Notes: generated by a model from the letters alone, not told the origin. Shown: positions 7,981 through 16,483, counted from the stretch's first letter. The stretch: DNA of 33,277 nt from a virus (IMGVR_UViG_3300032273_000052:1-33277); one strand, 5' to 3'. Made by a program: numbers and translations.

Positions 7981-8005
7981 AGAGCTATATTTATAGCTCT
8001 TTTTT
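7981..8005 (+). terminator. Terminator of mini-gene 2
   Basis: AGAGCTAT (7981-7988), a short loop, ATAGCTCT (7993-8000), then TTTTT. It begins 12 bases after the stop codon. Confidence 0.85.
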
Positions 8006-8184
8006 ATTCTTGTAAATTTCCCTTGGATATATAGATATATCCACCTCCAATAACTGTTACTACCTGTTTTTTCTGAGTTACAACAAATCCTAATGATTCG
8101 CTTATACTTCTAATCAGATTCTATAATTTTCATTTTTTTGAATTTTATGGTAGTATATTTATTAATATTAAGGAGGTGATTTCA

Positions 8185-8370
8185 ATGACACTTTATCTTG
8201 ATTTTTATATTAATACTAAAACCAGTGAAATTCATCAATTTGGATGTAATCATATCTCAGCTGGAAATAATACTTATTTAGGGATTTATAAAAATAGAGA
8301 GATAGCATTATCACACGCTAAGTCTAAAGGCTTTGTGAATGCTTCTATTTGTAATTCTTGCAATATATAA
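8185..8370 (+). CDS. Zn-site mini-protein, copy 3
   Basis: A 61-residue paralog of the two preceding mini-proteins: FYINTKTSEIH with His17, FGC with Cys21, YLGIYKNRE (31-39), an A-x3-A helix, GFVNASIC with Cys56, and Cys59. The ATG at 8185 is chosen because AGGAGGTGAT ends 5 bases before it; a GTG three codons earlier lies inside that ribosome site. A terminator follows at 8387. The promoter is less clear than for copy 2. The three copies lie within 1.6 kb, all on the strand opposite to the phage late genes. Metal binding is inferred from the invariant His/Cys set and not shown. Confidence 0.82.
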   Translation: MTLYLDFYINTKTSEIHQFGCNHISAGNNTYLGIYKNREIALSHAKSKGFVNASICNSCNI

Positions 8371-8386
8371 TTTCAGAATAATGATT

Positions 8387-8410
8387 GGGGCTATTATATA
8401 GCCCCTTTTA
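8387..8410 (+). terminator. Terminator of mini-gene 3
   Basis: GGGGCTA (8387-8393), loop TTATA, TAGCCCC (8399-8405), then TTTTATT. It lies 16 bases after the stop codon. Confidence 0.85.
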
Positions 8411-8578
8411 TTATTCCTAGGTATTTTCTTTAATTTCATCCCAAGATATTCCCTCCTCCATTTTCGTAAAATATCGTTACTTGTTTTATCTAAAATCTTT
8501 TGAATATTAAATCCTCTTTAAGGACTTAGATACTTTCTACTTATTACTACGCGAGGCAAACGTCTCTAGATACTAATT

Positions 8579-9715
8579 TTATTGATGTGTTACTTTTTTT
8601 TCTTCCAAAAACCCGACATGTTTATGGCGTTTTTTAATAAAATTAAAGGTTAAATGCTTTTTATAGTCACATTTAACTTCACACTCAATTAAGAGTAATT
8701 TATTTATAAATAGCGATAATCTTTCAATGTTTCCAAAGCTTTCTCGATAAGGTGAGCTTCTTATTTGGCTTTCTAATAAGGCTATCTTTACTGTGCTTCG
8801 GTATCTTTCTATCTGTCTCAATGATTTGTCACTATTTCGGCTAATTATTGAGTTTATAATCTTTTCATCATAGATCCATTCTTCAAAATCTCTAACTAGG
8901 TTAGATAGTTCCCTGGAATCAAAATTAGAGAATTTCTTTTTTAAAATTTCATCGTTCCTGGATAATTCATTTACTATTAATTTAAATAACTTCTCTCCAA
9001 TATGTTTCTTTACTGAATTTGAGATATCTCTTATGGTGAGATCATTGACACTGTTTGTCTGGCATACTTTCTTGATTATAGATTGAGTTATCTTATGCTC
9101 TAATTTAATCAATGCACCTTTTTGCTTTTCTATGTTTTTCTTATTGTGTTCATGTGCCTTTGAATAGAGTTTGAGCTGCCATCCAGTCATGATCTTAAAT
9201 ATAAAACCTGTAGAATAGAATCTATCCATAGCTGTTCTGTAGTTTGAATAGACCAGGCTATCTTTACTGTCATATTCCCTGGCTAATGCCCTATAGAACA
9301 TCATAATTAAATTGTTAAACTTATAAAATGAACCTACTTCTTCCTGGATAGCTAATTCAAAATAATCATAAAATAAGTCATGGATAGTTATTTCATTATC
9401 TAGGGATATTTCTTTAATTAAATTTAAGACTTTATCATCTACAATTTTCTTTTCTATCTCTGATGTTAATGGATATAAGTTAGTTGATGCATTACTTCTA
9501 GGATAGGAAAAATCTATTTTAATGGTAGATGTTTTATTTAAATGACCTATAACTTTGATCTCATTTATGTTTTCTTTTCCTATGGAGTAGTTTTGTGTAT
9601 CTCCTAATATTTTTCTACCTAGGATATGACGGTACTTTTTTCGTATTCCTATGTCTATTAACTCAATATGAGCACCGACTAATACCCATATAGAAGCTCT
9701 ATCTAGCCCTATCAT
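8579..9715 (-). CDS. Putative replication initiator, gene II/X-like (rolling-circle type)
   Basis: A 378-residue soluble protein. The best clue is LKLYSKAHEHNKKN (181-194) followed by ALIKLEHKIT (201-210): the 'K.Y.K..E...' then 'lR.E' layout is that of filamentous-phage and plasmid Rep proteins of the gene II/X and Rep_trans sort. STNLYPLTSEE-type wording near 78-88 and a helical stretch EEVGSFYKFNNLIMMFYRAL (125-144) also fit. I do not see a clear HUH metal motif or an obvious catalytic tyrosine, which lowers confidence. It starts at 9715 after AGGGGAT. The 470 bases upstream are full of large inverted repeats, as expected next to a Rep gene. It could instead be an unrelated phage protein. 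Confidence 0.45.
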   Translation of the reverse strand: MIGLDRASIWVLVGAHIELIDIGIRKKYRHILGRKILGDTQNYSIGKENINEIKVIGHLNKTSTIKIDFSYPRSNASTNLYPLTSEIEKKIVDDKVLNLIKEISLDNEITIHDLFYDYFELAIQEEVGSFYKFNNLIMMFYRALAREYDSKDSLVYSNYRTAMDRFYSTGFIFKIMTGWQLKLYSKAHEHNKKNIEKQKGALIKLEHKITQSIIKKVCQTNSVNDLTIRDISNSVKKHIGEKLFKLIVNELSRNDEILKKKFSNFDSRELSNLVRDFEEWIYDEKIINSIISRNSDKSLRQIERYRSTVKIALLESQIRSSPYRESFGNIERLSLFINKLLLIECEVKCDYKKHLTFNFIKKRHKHVGFLEEKKVTHQ

Positions 9716-9783
9716 ATCCCCTCCTTTAAAATTTTATCGTTTCTTAAGTTGACTAACATAGTAAACAATAGTAGAATATTTAT

Positions 9784-9839
9784 GTAACGAATATTGTATT
9801 CAACCAAATGCTATTCTCTCTCCCAAGAGAATTCGTTAC
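9784..9839. repeat. Inverted repeat A with loop motif (origin-like)
   Basis: GTAACGAAT (9784-9792) and ATTCGTTAC (9831-9839) are a perfect 9-base inverted repeat. Between them lies a smaller stem ATTCTCT/AGAGAAT (9813-9819 and 9826-9832), whose span contains TCTCTCTCCCAA (9815-9826). The same 12 bases recur inside inverted repeat D. The gene-free stretch 9716-10178 consists largely of repeats A to D and contains no convincing gene. Confidence 0.8.
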
Positions 9840-9851
9840 TATTTGTATAGC

Positions 9852-9879
9852 AGGCACCTAAATTAAATTTTAGGTGCCT
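9852..9879. repeat. Inverted repeat B
   Basis: AGGCACCTAAA (9852-9862) pairs perfectly with TTTAGGTGCCT (9869-9879) across a 6-base loop. There is no long T run on either side, so it is a weak terminator candidate and may belong to an origin. Confidence 0.75.
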
Positions 9880-9893
9880 TTATATATTCATAG

Positions 9894-9944
9894 AGATATT
9901 GCAATAGTGATTTGTTTTAGGAGGTCCACCTCATTGCAATATCT
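9894..9944. repeat. Inverted repeat C
   Basis: AGATATTGCAAT (9894-9905) and ATTGCAATATCT (9933-9944) form a perfect 12-base inverted repeat with a 27-base interval. That interval ends in a smaller stem, GAGGT-CC-ACCTC (9921-9932). No coding gene overlaps it. Confidence 0.85.
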
Positions 9945-10054
9945 TTAAAAATATACATAAGTTTTTAGATAAGAAAACACTTGTTTTAATTAGTTAATAC
10001 TTTATTTAGTTTATTAATGTTGTTTTTTTAGGCATTTAGTTATAAAATTTTAAC

Positions 10055-10142
10055 AAGTGGATTCGAAATATATTTTATTGAGACTCTCTCTCCCAATTTT
10101 ATATGAATTAGATTTTGATCTAATTCAAAATAGAATCCACTT
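10055..10142. repeat. Inverted repeat D with nested hairpin and shared loop motif
   Basis: AAGTGGATTC (10055-10064) and GAATCCACTT (10133-10142) are a perfect 10-base inverted repeat. Inside are the 12-base motif TCTCTCTCCCAA (10085-10096), also found in repeat A, and a nested perfect stem TGAATTAGAT/ATCTAATTCA (10104-10113 and 10118-10127). A smaller hairpin with a T run follows at 10148-10173. Confidence 0.85.
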
Positions 10143-10178
10143 CAAAAAAATCTGTCCTCAACGGATTTTTTTATTTTT

Positions 10179-10208
10179 AAAAGACTCATTCATTGGTTTG
10201 AGTCTTTT
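10179..10208. terminator. Hairpin terminator, bidirectional, at the end of the 86-residue gene
   Basis: AAAAGACTCA (10179-10188) pairs with TGAGTCTTTT (10199-10208), followed by more T on the plus strand and A/T on the other. The stop codon of the leftward gene (10190-10192) lies in the loop. Confidence 0.7.
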
Positions 10209-10450
10209 TTTATTTTTTCAGAAAATTTTACACAGTGTTCCTGAGTTTCAAATCGGATGTAATCATCTTTTGATATTTTGGCTTTGGCATACCCTGGCAT
10301 TTTGTCCCAACTAAAATTTATTAATTTTCTTAGTTGCTCTTTTTCTGCTTTATTCATAGCTAGCCATCCTATCTTGGCTTTATTCTTTCTTTCTAATTCC
10401 AAAACTTGCATTTCAGATAATCTTATTTCTTTTCGCTTCTTCCAATTCAT
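10190..10450 (-). CDS. Hypothetical basic 86-residue protein
   Basis: No family is recognised. The start is set at 10450 (MNWKKRKEIRLSEMQVLE) because AGGGGGAAAG lies directly before it; an ATG 13 codons upstream has no ribosome site. The N-terminal half is a charged helix (about 3-40) and the C-terminal half is mixed, with a Trp (about residue 42) and aromatic residues near DDYIRFETQEH. It has no signal peptide and no Cys pair. It lies alone between the repeat-rich region and the end of the defence operon, read leftward. Its proximity to the possible Rep gene suggests a replication or regulatory accessory role, but this is only a guess. Confidence 0.6.
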   Translation of the reverse strand: MNWKKRKEIRLSEMQVLELERKNKAKIGWLAMNKAEKEQLRKLINFSWDKMPGYAKAKISKDDYIRFETQEHCVKFSEKIKKDSNQ

Positions 10451-10547
10451 CTTTCCCCCTATCGGGTAATTGAGTTCCCACCATCTCAATATTTAAATAG
10501 TTTCCCTTTAAATTAACTATTTCCCTTATTTAAAACAAAAAAGAGCG

Positions 10548-10571
10548 TAAAAACAGGCTATTTATAAGCCT
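10548..10571 (-). terminator. Rho-independent terminator at the end of the leftward defence operon
   Basis: On the minus strand AGGCT (10571-10567), loop TATAAAT, AGCCT (10559-10555), then G and a run of T (10553-10548). An outer pairing GTAAA/TTTAC extends it. It is the first good terminator met after the repressor-hsd-FRG run, apart from weak hairpins. Confidence 0.6.
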
Positions 10572-10731
10572 ATCTTTACACCCCATAATTTTTTGGTAGT
10601 ATAAGTTAGAAGGTTTTCCTTGTGTGTAAGTTGTCCTTTCTTAGTAGCAATTATAAATTGCCCTCGTCTTAGTAACAGATTTTACAGGTCCATCTTCCCA
10701 TATTTTTTATTGTATGTTTATTTTTTTTCTT

Positions 10732-10878
10732 TTAATATTTTTTATTCGAAACTATAGTTGTTTTCATTGGATGACCTTTTTCAAAAGTGACTTTGATCTC
10801 TCCATATAGATCTTCTTCCATTAGTTTTTCTATCTCAGTACTAAGCCTTTTGTATTTCTCCATTTTTTTTTTTTCCAT
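10732..10878 (-). CDS. Small hypothetical protein, 48 residues (DUF2292-like pattern)
   Basis: The gene starts with ATG at 10878 after AGGAGGAAACT and reads MEKKKMEKYKRLSTEIEKL, then YGEIKVTFEKGHPMKTTIVSNKKY. The pattern 'yG.i.v.f.kG....i' resembles the small DUF2292 proteins, a weak match. A TATAAT-type box (10921-10916 on the minus strand) could give it its own promoter, or it could be the last gene of the defence operon, 94 bases after the FRG gene. The first codons contain an 11-base T run on the plus strand, a possible slippage site. No function is proposed. Confidence 0.6.
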   Translation of the reverse strand: MEKKKMEKYKRLSTEIEKLMEEDLYGEIKVTFEKGHPMKTTIVSNKKY

Positions 10879-10972
10879 AGTTTCCTCCTAAAATAATATT
10901 CTTTGGTCTTTTTTTATTATATAGGGGTATACGAAAAAATGGAAATATTTTTTATTTTTCTATCTCCTCTTA

Positions 10973-12637
10973 TTACTTGCCCTCTTTAATTTCTTTGTAT
11001 ATTTTATTACTCACTCGATCAAATAAAATTTTTCTTTGACTTAAGTTTTCAATAGCTATTTTAAAAAATTTTGGATTCATTTCTTTTTGAAGAATAAGTT
11101 TTTTCATTAACTCTTTAGAAATAACAGCCTTAAATTCTTCTAAATCATTTGATTCTACATACATATCTATTTTGTTTATTCCCATTACATCATCATAAAA
11201 GTTTTGGATTTCTTTTTTATATTCATCAAAAGGATCTGCCTTTTTTATTGTTGATTTCAGATTTGGTTTAATAGATCTTTTTTCAAGTTCATTTTTCAAA
11301 TGTGAAGCCATATTTGAAAGATCTGGATAAACACTTCCACCGTGAATGTTTAAAAGTTTTAAATCATTTAATATTTTTTCTTTTATTTGTTTATCAATTA
11401 TTAATATCTTTTTGGGAAGTTCACTTAAATTGTCTACACATTTACTTTTATTTTCTACATCTATTCCACAGAAAATAAAATCCCCGCTTTGACTATCAAT
11501 TCTAGGGTTTTTGGCAACACCTTTTACAAAATAATTTTTTTCCATTATTTCTTTTGGTCTACTACATTCTATTTCTTCTTTATTTTTACAGTTGTTACAA
11601 AGTTTTTCAACGTCTTCATACGAAACTGTTACTAAATTGCTAAGACACTCTAATTTTGTATTTGAAAAATTCAAGATGTTTTTTCTACTTTCTTCTAATA
11701 CATATAACACTCCATCTTTCTCAAAGTGTTTTTCACAAGCAAAATACAAACCAATTAAAGGATTTCTACTTAAATCAACCAACCTTGTTGGTAAACCAAA
11801 ATGCTGCATTGTTATTAATTTTTCATATACTGATTTGTCGTTATCGAATTCATTAGGTTTCAACGATAATATCTCAAAAAATAATTCATCTTCCTCTCTT
11901 TTTAAATTTGAATTTCTCGAGATACTTGGGGAAATATCCCGAGAAGCATTTGCTTGACCTCTATAAAATGTTTGAATATCTTCCTCACTAGTTGTTTTTT
12001 TTTCAATTATTTTGTTTAAAAAATTTTCATAGTCTAATAAAAACAGCAATTGATCTTTATATTTTTTATTTATATAAAGATTCTTTATTTTTTTTATTTT
12101 TTTTATTTTCTCTGAAGTATCTATATGAACGTTTTTATCTTCAGTTATTTCAGAGGTCAGCTTTTCTATATAAAATTTAACTTTTTCAGTCCCTAATATA
12201 AATTCATCTACTAATAATTCATTAGTCTCATTAAATTCAAATAAATGTTCTATATATGTTATTAAAAAATTAATTTCTTGAGTCTTTTTTGATACCCCTT
12301 TTTCTAATAAATCCCATAGAACATACTCTTTTATACAATTGTCTATTGATTTTTCTTTATCTTTAAGCCTATTTTTTCTATCCAACTTAAGTAAAATTCT
12401 ATGGCCTACTTTGGTTAATTTAAAAACATTATCTCGAAAATACTCTTTTCCTTTAGTGTTAATTGTATCAATTTTTTCTTTTTTCAAATTAAAGTATTTA
12501 AAGTCCATTGATAAATCTTTCTGAAAAAAATCGAAAGTTAAATAATAATACTTAGTTTTACTTATTTTTTTTTCTAGATCTTCTTTTAATTTTTTTTTCA
12601 TAAGAATTTCTATTGTTTCTACACTCTTAGTTGACAT
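10973..12637 (-). CDS. FRG-domain protein
   Basis: A 554-residue protein whose middle holds an FRG domain: FYRGQANASRDISPSISRN (224-242), then MQHFGLPTRLVDLSRNPL (277-294) and IGLYFAC (295-301). FRG domains are named for the Phe-Arg-Gly motif (YRG here) and occur in phage and defence loci; their activity is not settled, although some are thought to have ADP-ribosyltransferase-like folds. The N-terminal 210 residues are helical and highly charged, the C-terminal 200 also helical. It starts 52 bases after hsdR with AGGGGGATAAAG upstream, so it is probably the last large gene of the restriction operon. A role as an added toxin or effector is an inference. Confidence 0.8.
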   Translation of the reverse strand: MSTKSVETIEILMKKKLKEDLEKKISKTKYYYLTFDFFQKDLSMDFKYFNLKKEKIDTINTKGKEYFRDNVFKLTKVGHRILLKLDRKNRLKDKEKSIDNCIKEYVLWDLLEKGVSKKTQEINFLITYIEHLFEFNETNELLVDEFILGTEKVKFYIEKLTSEITEDKNVHIDTSEKIKKIKKIKNLYINKKYKDQLLFLLDYENFLNKIIEKKTTSEEDIQTFYRGQANASRDISPSISRNSNLKREEDELFFEILSLKPNEFDNDKSVYEKLITMQHFGLPTRLVDLSRNPLIGLYFACEKHFEKDGVLYVLEESRKNILNFSNTKLECLSNLVTVSYEDVEKLCNNCKNKEEIECSRPKEIMEKNYFVKGVAKNPRIDSQSGDFIFCGIDVENKSKCVDNLSELPKKILIIDKQIKEKILNDLKLLNIHGGSVYPDLSNMASHLKNELEKRSIKPNLKSTIKKADPFDEYKKEIQNFYDDVMGINKIDMYVESNDLEEFKAVISKELMKKLILQKEMNPKFFKIAIENLSQRKILFDRVSNKIYKEIKEGK

Positions 12638-12689
12638 ATGTTTTCTTTATCCCCCTAAATTAAATACAATATATTTTGACTAAAAAAAT

Positions 12690-15623
12690 TTACCTTTGCT
12701 CCTGCATCTCCTCATAGACCTTCTCAGCTATGACATTCATAAGGTATTTAGATAATCCCTCATTACTTAATATATTCATAATTATTTCAGAAAAATCTTT
12801 CTTTTGTCTGATTAACCCTCTTTTAAAATGAGATTTACCAAACATCTTTGTAAAATCTTCTTGAGAGTTAACCTTTGCCATCTGTTGTAATTTAGGATCT
12901 CCTATAAATATTTTTTCTATATTTTCAAACATAACTTTATTTTCTTCAGTTAGTCCGATCCCATAGATATCATTTATCCTAGCTATTATCTCATCTAACC
13001 CTTCTAGTTTTTCTTCTTTCCCACCACGGCCATTTCCTACTCCAGTTAGATCTCCTTCTCCCTTACTAATAGATATATTCCCTTCTGATATTTTAGATAT
13101 CTTATAGTAATCTATTGATAGGATCTCATCTAGGTCTACACCAGTTAAAACATCCTTTGGTAACTTTTTATATAACCCTATTAAATATACATAGAGTTTC
13201 AATAGATCCAATTTTTTTATTGGGTAGATCTGTAATAAAAATTTATAAAGGTTTATATATTCACGGGCTTTCCCTTTGAAGTCGTCTTTCATCTCATCAT
13301 CAAAAGTTAAAAATATCTCTACACCTTCATCTAATAAACTGTTTAGTTTAGCATCTTGCTTCTCAGTTCTTTTTTTCTTAAAATAGAGTATAGCAAATTC
13401 GTTTATTTTTTCTTCAGCATAGATTGGAAATTCCTTGATCTCATAAAATTTATCAAATATACTATTGGGATCAGTAGTACTCTTTATCTCGGTACTCTCA
13501 TAATATGGTTTAAAAGACTTTTGGATATCCTCTACACCATTTACAAAATCCAAGATGAAGGTTTGCTTATCTTTATATCTTCTGTTTAGTCGTGAGAGAG
13601 TCTGTACACACTTTACTCCTCCCAAACTTTTATCTACATACATAGCACACAGTTTAGGTTGGTCAAATCCAGTTTGATATTTTTCAGCTACTATCAATAG
13701 CTTTTGTTCATCTTTATTAAATTCAATAGGGATATCTTTTACTCCACCATTTAATTTTTCCTCTGTATACTCGATCTCGTCTTCCTCTACCTTACCAGAA
13801 AAAGCTACTAGAGTTTTCATAGAATATCCCATCTCTTTTATATATTTATCTATGGCTATCTTATATTTTACAGCAGATAAACGGCTTCCAGTCACTACCA
13901 TTCCTTTAGATTTCCCTCCTAACCACATCTCACGATTATTTCTAAAATCTTCTACTATTATCTCTACCTTTTGTCTGATATTATATTCATTTAATTCCAC
14001 AAATTTTCTTACAGCATTGGTAGCCTTCCCCTTATCAAAATCAGGATCATCTTGTATAGTTTTAGCTATCTTATAATATCTTTCATAAGTTGCATAGTTT
14101 TTTAAGATATCTATGATAAATTTCTCTTCTATGGCTTGTTTCATCGAGTATAGATGAAATTCATGAGGTTTTTTATCTTCTCCCATAGTTCCAAATGTTT
14201 CAAATGTTTTAGATTTTGGAGTAGCTGTAAATGCAAAGAAGCTAAGGTTATCTAATTTACTTCTTTTACCGATATATTCAGCCATAATATCATCAGAAGT
14301 ATAGTCTTCTTTTTCTATCTCCTCCACTGTCTTTCCAGCTAGAGTCATCTTTAGTGCTCCCATACTTTCACCAGCAGTAGAAGAATGAGCCTCATCTATA
14401 ATTACTGCATAGTTCTTACCACTGAGGTTTTCTATCTTTTCCAGTGCGAATGGAAATTTTTGAATAGTTGTTATGATTATTTTTTTATTATTTTCTATAG
14501 CATGAGCTAGATCTTTAGAGCTTTTATTCTCATCTATCTTCTCTACTACGCCATGTTTATGTTCTATTTGATAGATAGCATCTTGTAGCTGCTTATCTAA
14601 TACCTTTCTATCGGTAATAACTATTACACTGTTAAATATAGCATGGTCATCCTTATTGTGAAGACTAGATAGTCTATGAGCTAACCAAGAGATAGAGTTT
14701 GTCTTTCCAGATCCAGCACTATGTTGGATTAGATAGTTCTGTCCGCATCCCTTCTCCAAAATATCTCCTACTATCTTTCTGACTACATCCAATTGATGGT
14801 ATCTAGGGAATATCTGTGTTTCTTTAATCTTTTTAGAGTTAGGGATCTCTTCTTTTTGAATATAGTAAAATCTATTTATAATATCAGAAAGTGTATTTTT
14901 AGTTAAAATATCATCCCAAAGATAATGTGTTTTATGTTTTGTAGGGTGTACAGGATTCCCTTTTCCCTTGTTGTTTCCCTTATTAAACGGTAAGAAAAAT
15001 GTAGATTTCCCATTTAATTTAGTAGCCATATGCACTTCATTATCATCTACTGCAAAGAATACCAGTGTTCTTTCAGAGAATATCTTCTCCTTAAAATCCC
15101 TGTCAGTTTTCCATTGTTTTATAGCATTTTTATAGTTTTGACCAGTCAGGGTATTTTTTAATTCAATAAAAACAAGAGGTATACCATTTATAGATATTAC
15201 AGTGTCTATCCTGTCTTTATTCTCCAAAGAGTAATAAAACTCATTGGTTACTGTAAAGATATTTTCCCTGTATTTATCTACAAGGGTTTTATTCTTATTT
15301 GAGTTAGGAACAAAATACATTAATTTAAAGTTACGAGATAGACTATAATCACTGATTCCTTCTCTTATTACCTTTATCAATCCTTTTTTCCTGATACTTA
15401 TATCTATCAGAGCAAACAATTCTTCTTCCCAGTTTCCACCCTTAGATTTTTTATATTCATCCAAGAGATCTTCTTGGGTATGGGTAAGAAACCTGATCAT
15501 ATCATTTTTAAATATATTGTATTTATAGTTAAAATCTTTATTATATCCCTCTTCATAGCCGATACTAAGAAGGTGATTGGTTATTGTTTTAAATTGTAGA
15601 TCCTTTTCCTTAGGTAGTGCCAT
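12690..15623 (-). CDS. hsdR: Type I restriction enzyme, R (endonuclease/translocase) subunit
   Basis: A 977-residue protein of normal length. The N-terminal nuclease has Asp140 and FIELKN (152-157), the D...ExK pattern. Next come the helicase motifs: Walker A HSAGSGKT (301-308), DEAH in AVIIDEAHSS, FFAFTATPKSKT (motif III region) and QTLSRLNRRYKDK (motif VI). It pumps DNA and cuts at a distance when the target is unmethylated. All motifs look intact. The start at 15623 follows GAGGTGAAATAA, 14 bases after the DUF4238 gene. It is separated from hsdM and hsdS by three unrelated genes, so the system is not in the simple three-gene order. Confidence 0.97.
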   Translation of the reverse strand: MALPKEKDLQFKTITNHLLSIGYEEGYNKDFNYKYNIFKNDMIRFLTHTQEDLLDEYKKSKGGNWEEELFALIDISIRKKGLIKVIREGISDYSLSRNFKLMYFVPNSNKNKTLVDKYRENIFTVTNEFYYSLENKDRIDTVISINGIPLVFIELKNTLTGQNYKNAIKQWKTDRDFKEKIFSERTLVFFAVDDNEVHMATKLNGKSTFFLPFNKGNNKGKGNPVHPTKHKTHYLWDDILTKNTLSDIINRFYYIQKEEIPNSKKIKETQIFPRYHQLDVVRKIVGDILEKGCGQNYLIQHSAGSGKTNSISWLAHRLSSLHNKDDHAIFNSVIVITDRKVLDKQLQDAIYQIEHKHGVVEKIDENKSSKDLAHAIENNKKIIITTIQKFPFALEKIENLSGKNYAVIIDEAHSSTAGESMGALKMTLAGKTVEEIEKEDYTSDDIMAEYIGKRSKLDNLSFFAFTATPKSKTFETFGTMGEDKKPHEFHLYSMKQAIEEKFIIDILKNYATYERYYKIAKTIQDDPDFDKGKATNAVRKFVELNEYNIRQKVEIIVEDFRNNREMWLGGKSKGMVVTGSRLSAVKYKIAIDKYIKEMGYSMKTLVAFSGKVEEDEIEYTEEKLNGGVKDIPIEFNKDEQKLLIVAEKYQTGFDQPKLCAMYVDKSLGGVKCVQTLSRLNRRYKDKQTFILDFVNGVEDIQKSFKPYYESTEIKSTTDPNSIFDKFYEIKEFPIYAEEKINEFAILYFKKKRTEKQDAKLNSLLDEGVEIFLTFDDEMKDDFKGKAREYINLYKFLLQIYPIKKLDLLKLYVYLIGLYKKLPKDVLTGVDLDEILSIDYYKISKISEGNISISKGEGDLTGVGNGRGGKEEKLEGLDEIIARINDIYGIGLTEENKVMFENIEKIFIGDPKLQQMAKVNSQEDFTKMFGKSHFKRGLIRQKKDFSEIIMNILSNEGLSKYLMNVIAEKVYEEMQEQR

Positions 15624-15637
15624 TTATTTCACCTCAA

Positions 15638-16483
15638 TTAATTATTTCTATATTTTGTTAAAAATTCTTTTAAAGATTCTATACTTTTTGTATTTGAAAA
15701 ATAAAGTTTTTCTGAGCAAGCTAAACCAACTGAATTAATATAATCAATTATTTCTCCTGTGATATTCACTACCGTATTATTTATTGCCTGACTATTTTGT
15801 GGATACAGTACTAAACAAACGTTTTTACTCAAAGGAAAGGTATGTATTTGACATCTAGAATCTATTCCAACACCGCTTGAATACGCACAAAAATTTATTT
15901 TACTTTCATTTTTTATTTTTAATAACACCCATTTTTTATTAAATAAATCCTTTATAATATCATTATAAGGTACCATTTCTCCCATAGCTTTTAAATGAAT
16001 TAATTTTTCATCAATATTTATTTTTAATTCTTTTGTTGGTACAGGGGAGTTAATTAATCCTTTTTTTTCAAGTATCAAAGCTATATTTTTAAATACTTGT
16101 CCGTGTAAATCAGCCATCATTTTTCTAAATTTATCAGTTTTAGTAATTTGAAATGCAATATACATAGACAAAAAAGATTTTGTACTATCACTAAATATGT
16201 CTTCTTCTTTTATTCTTTCACCATCATAAATATTTCTAAAAAAAGGACCTTCTAATACTTGTTCAAATCCATCTTCTAAAATATTATCAGGGTTTTCAAC
16301 ATCTGCTTCATAAAAAAATTTTGAAGCTAAAGTTTTTTTTATTTTTTTAGGTTCAAATTCAAAACTTTTTATATTTAAAACTAAAATCCTTTTTTTTTCT
16401 TTTGCTTTCCCCTCTTTTAATTCAAATTTTCTTAAATAACCTTGTGGGATATAGTGTTGATTTTTGACTATAGGCTTTTTCAT
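15638..16483 (-). CDS. DUF4238 protein in the restriction operon
   Basis: A 281-residue protein. The start is at 16483 because AGGAGGAGAG lies just before this ATG, while a codon 24 bases upstream lies before it and has no ribosome site. The opening PIVKNQHYIPQGYLRKFE is the hallmark of DUF4238, whose members often sit in defence islands and may be nucleases; no function is established. Further pieces are KKTLASKFFYE (about 50-60) and a C-terminal region of strands ending in a helix. It lies between a lipoprotein gene and hsdR and reads the same way, so it is probably an accessory of the restriction locus. Confidence 0.8.
   Translation of the reverse strand: MKKPIVKNQHYIPQGYLRKFELKEGKAKEKKRILVLNIKSFEFEPKKIKKTLASKFFYEADVENPDNILEDGFEQVLEGPFFRNIYDGERIKEEDIFSDSTKSFLSMYIAFQITKTDKFRKMMADLHGQVFKNIALILEKKGLINSPVPTKELKINIDEKLIHLKAMGEMVPYNDIIKDLFNKKWVLLKIKNESKINFCAYSSGVGIDSRCQIHTFPLSKNVCLVLYPQNSQAINNTVVNITGEIIDYINSVGLACSEKLYFSNTKSIESLKEFLTKYRNN

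Noticed and set aside
8004-8155. Leftward protein-like stretch ending VTVIGGGYIYISKG near mini-genes 2 and 3
   Set aside because: No start codon in frame; a short ATG frame upstream ends after seven codons. At most a remnant, so not called as a gene.
8411-8578. Leftward open frame including DILRKWRREYLG
   Set aside because: No start with ribosome site; the region runs through the terminator of mini-gene 3, so it is not supported as a gene.
9852-9879. Inverted repeat B as a strong terminator
   Set aside because: No T run of useful length follows on either strand, and no gene ends next to it; kept as an inverted repeat only.
10057-10314. Rightward 85-codon frame in the repeat region
   Set aside because: It runs through the inverted repeat, the terminator and the antisense of the 86-residue gene, and starts with GTG without a ribosome site.
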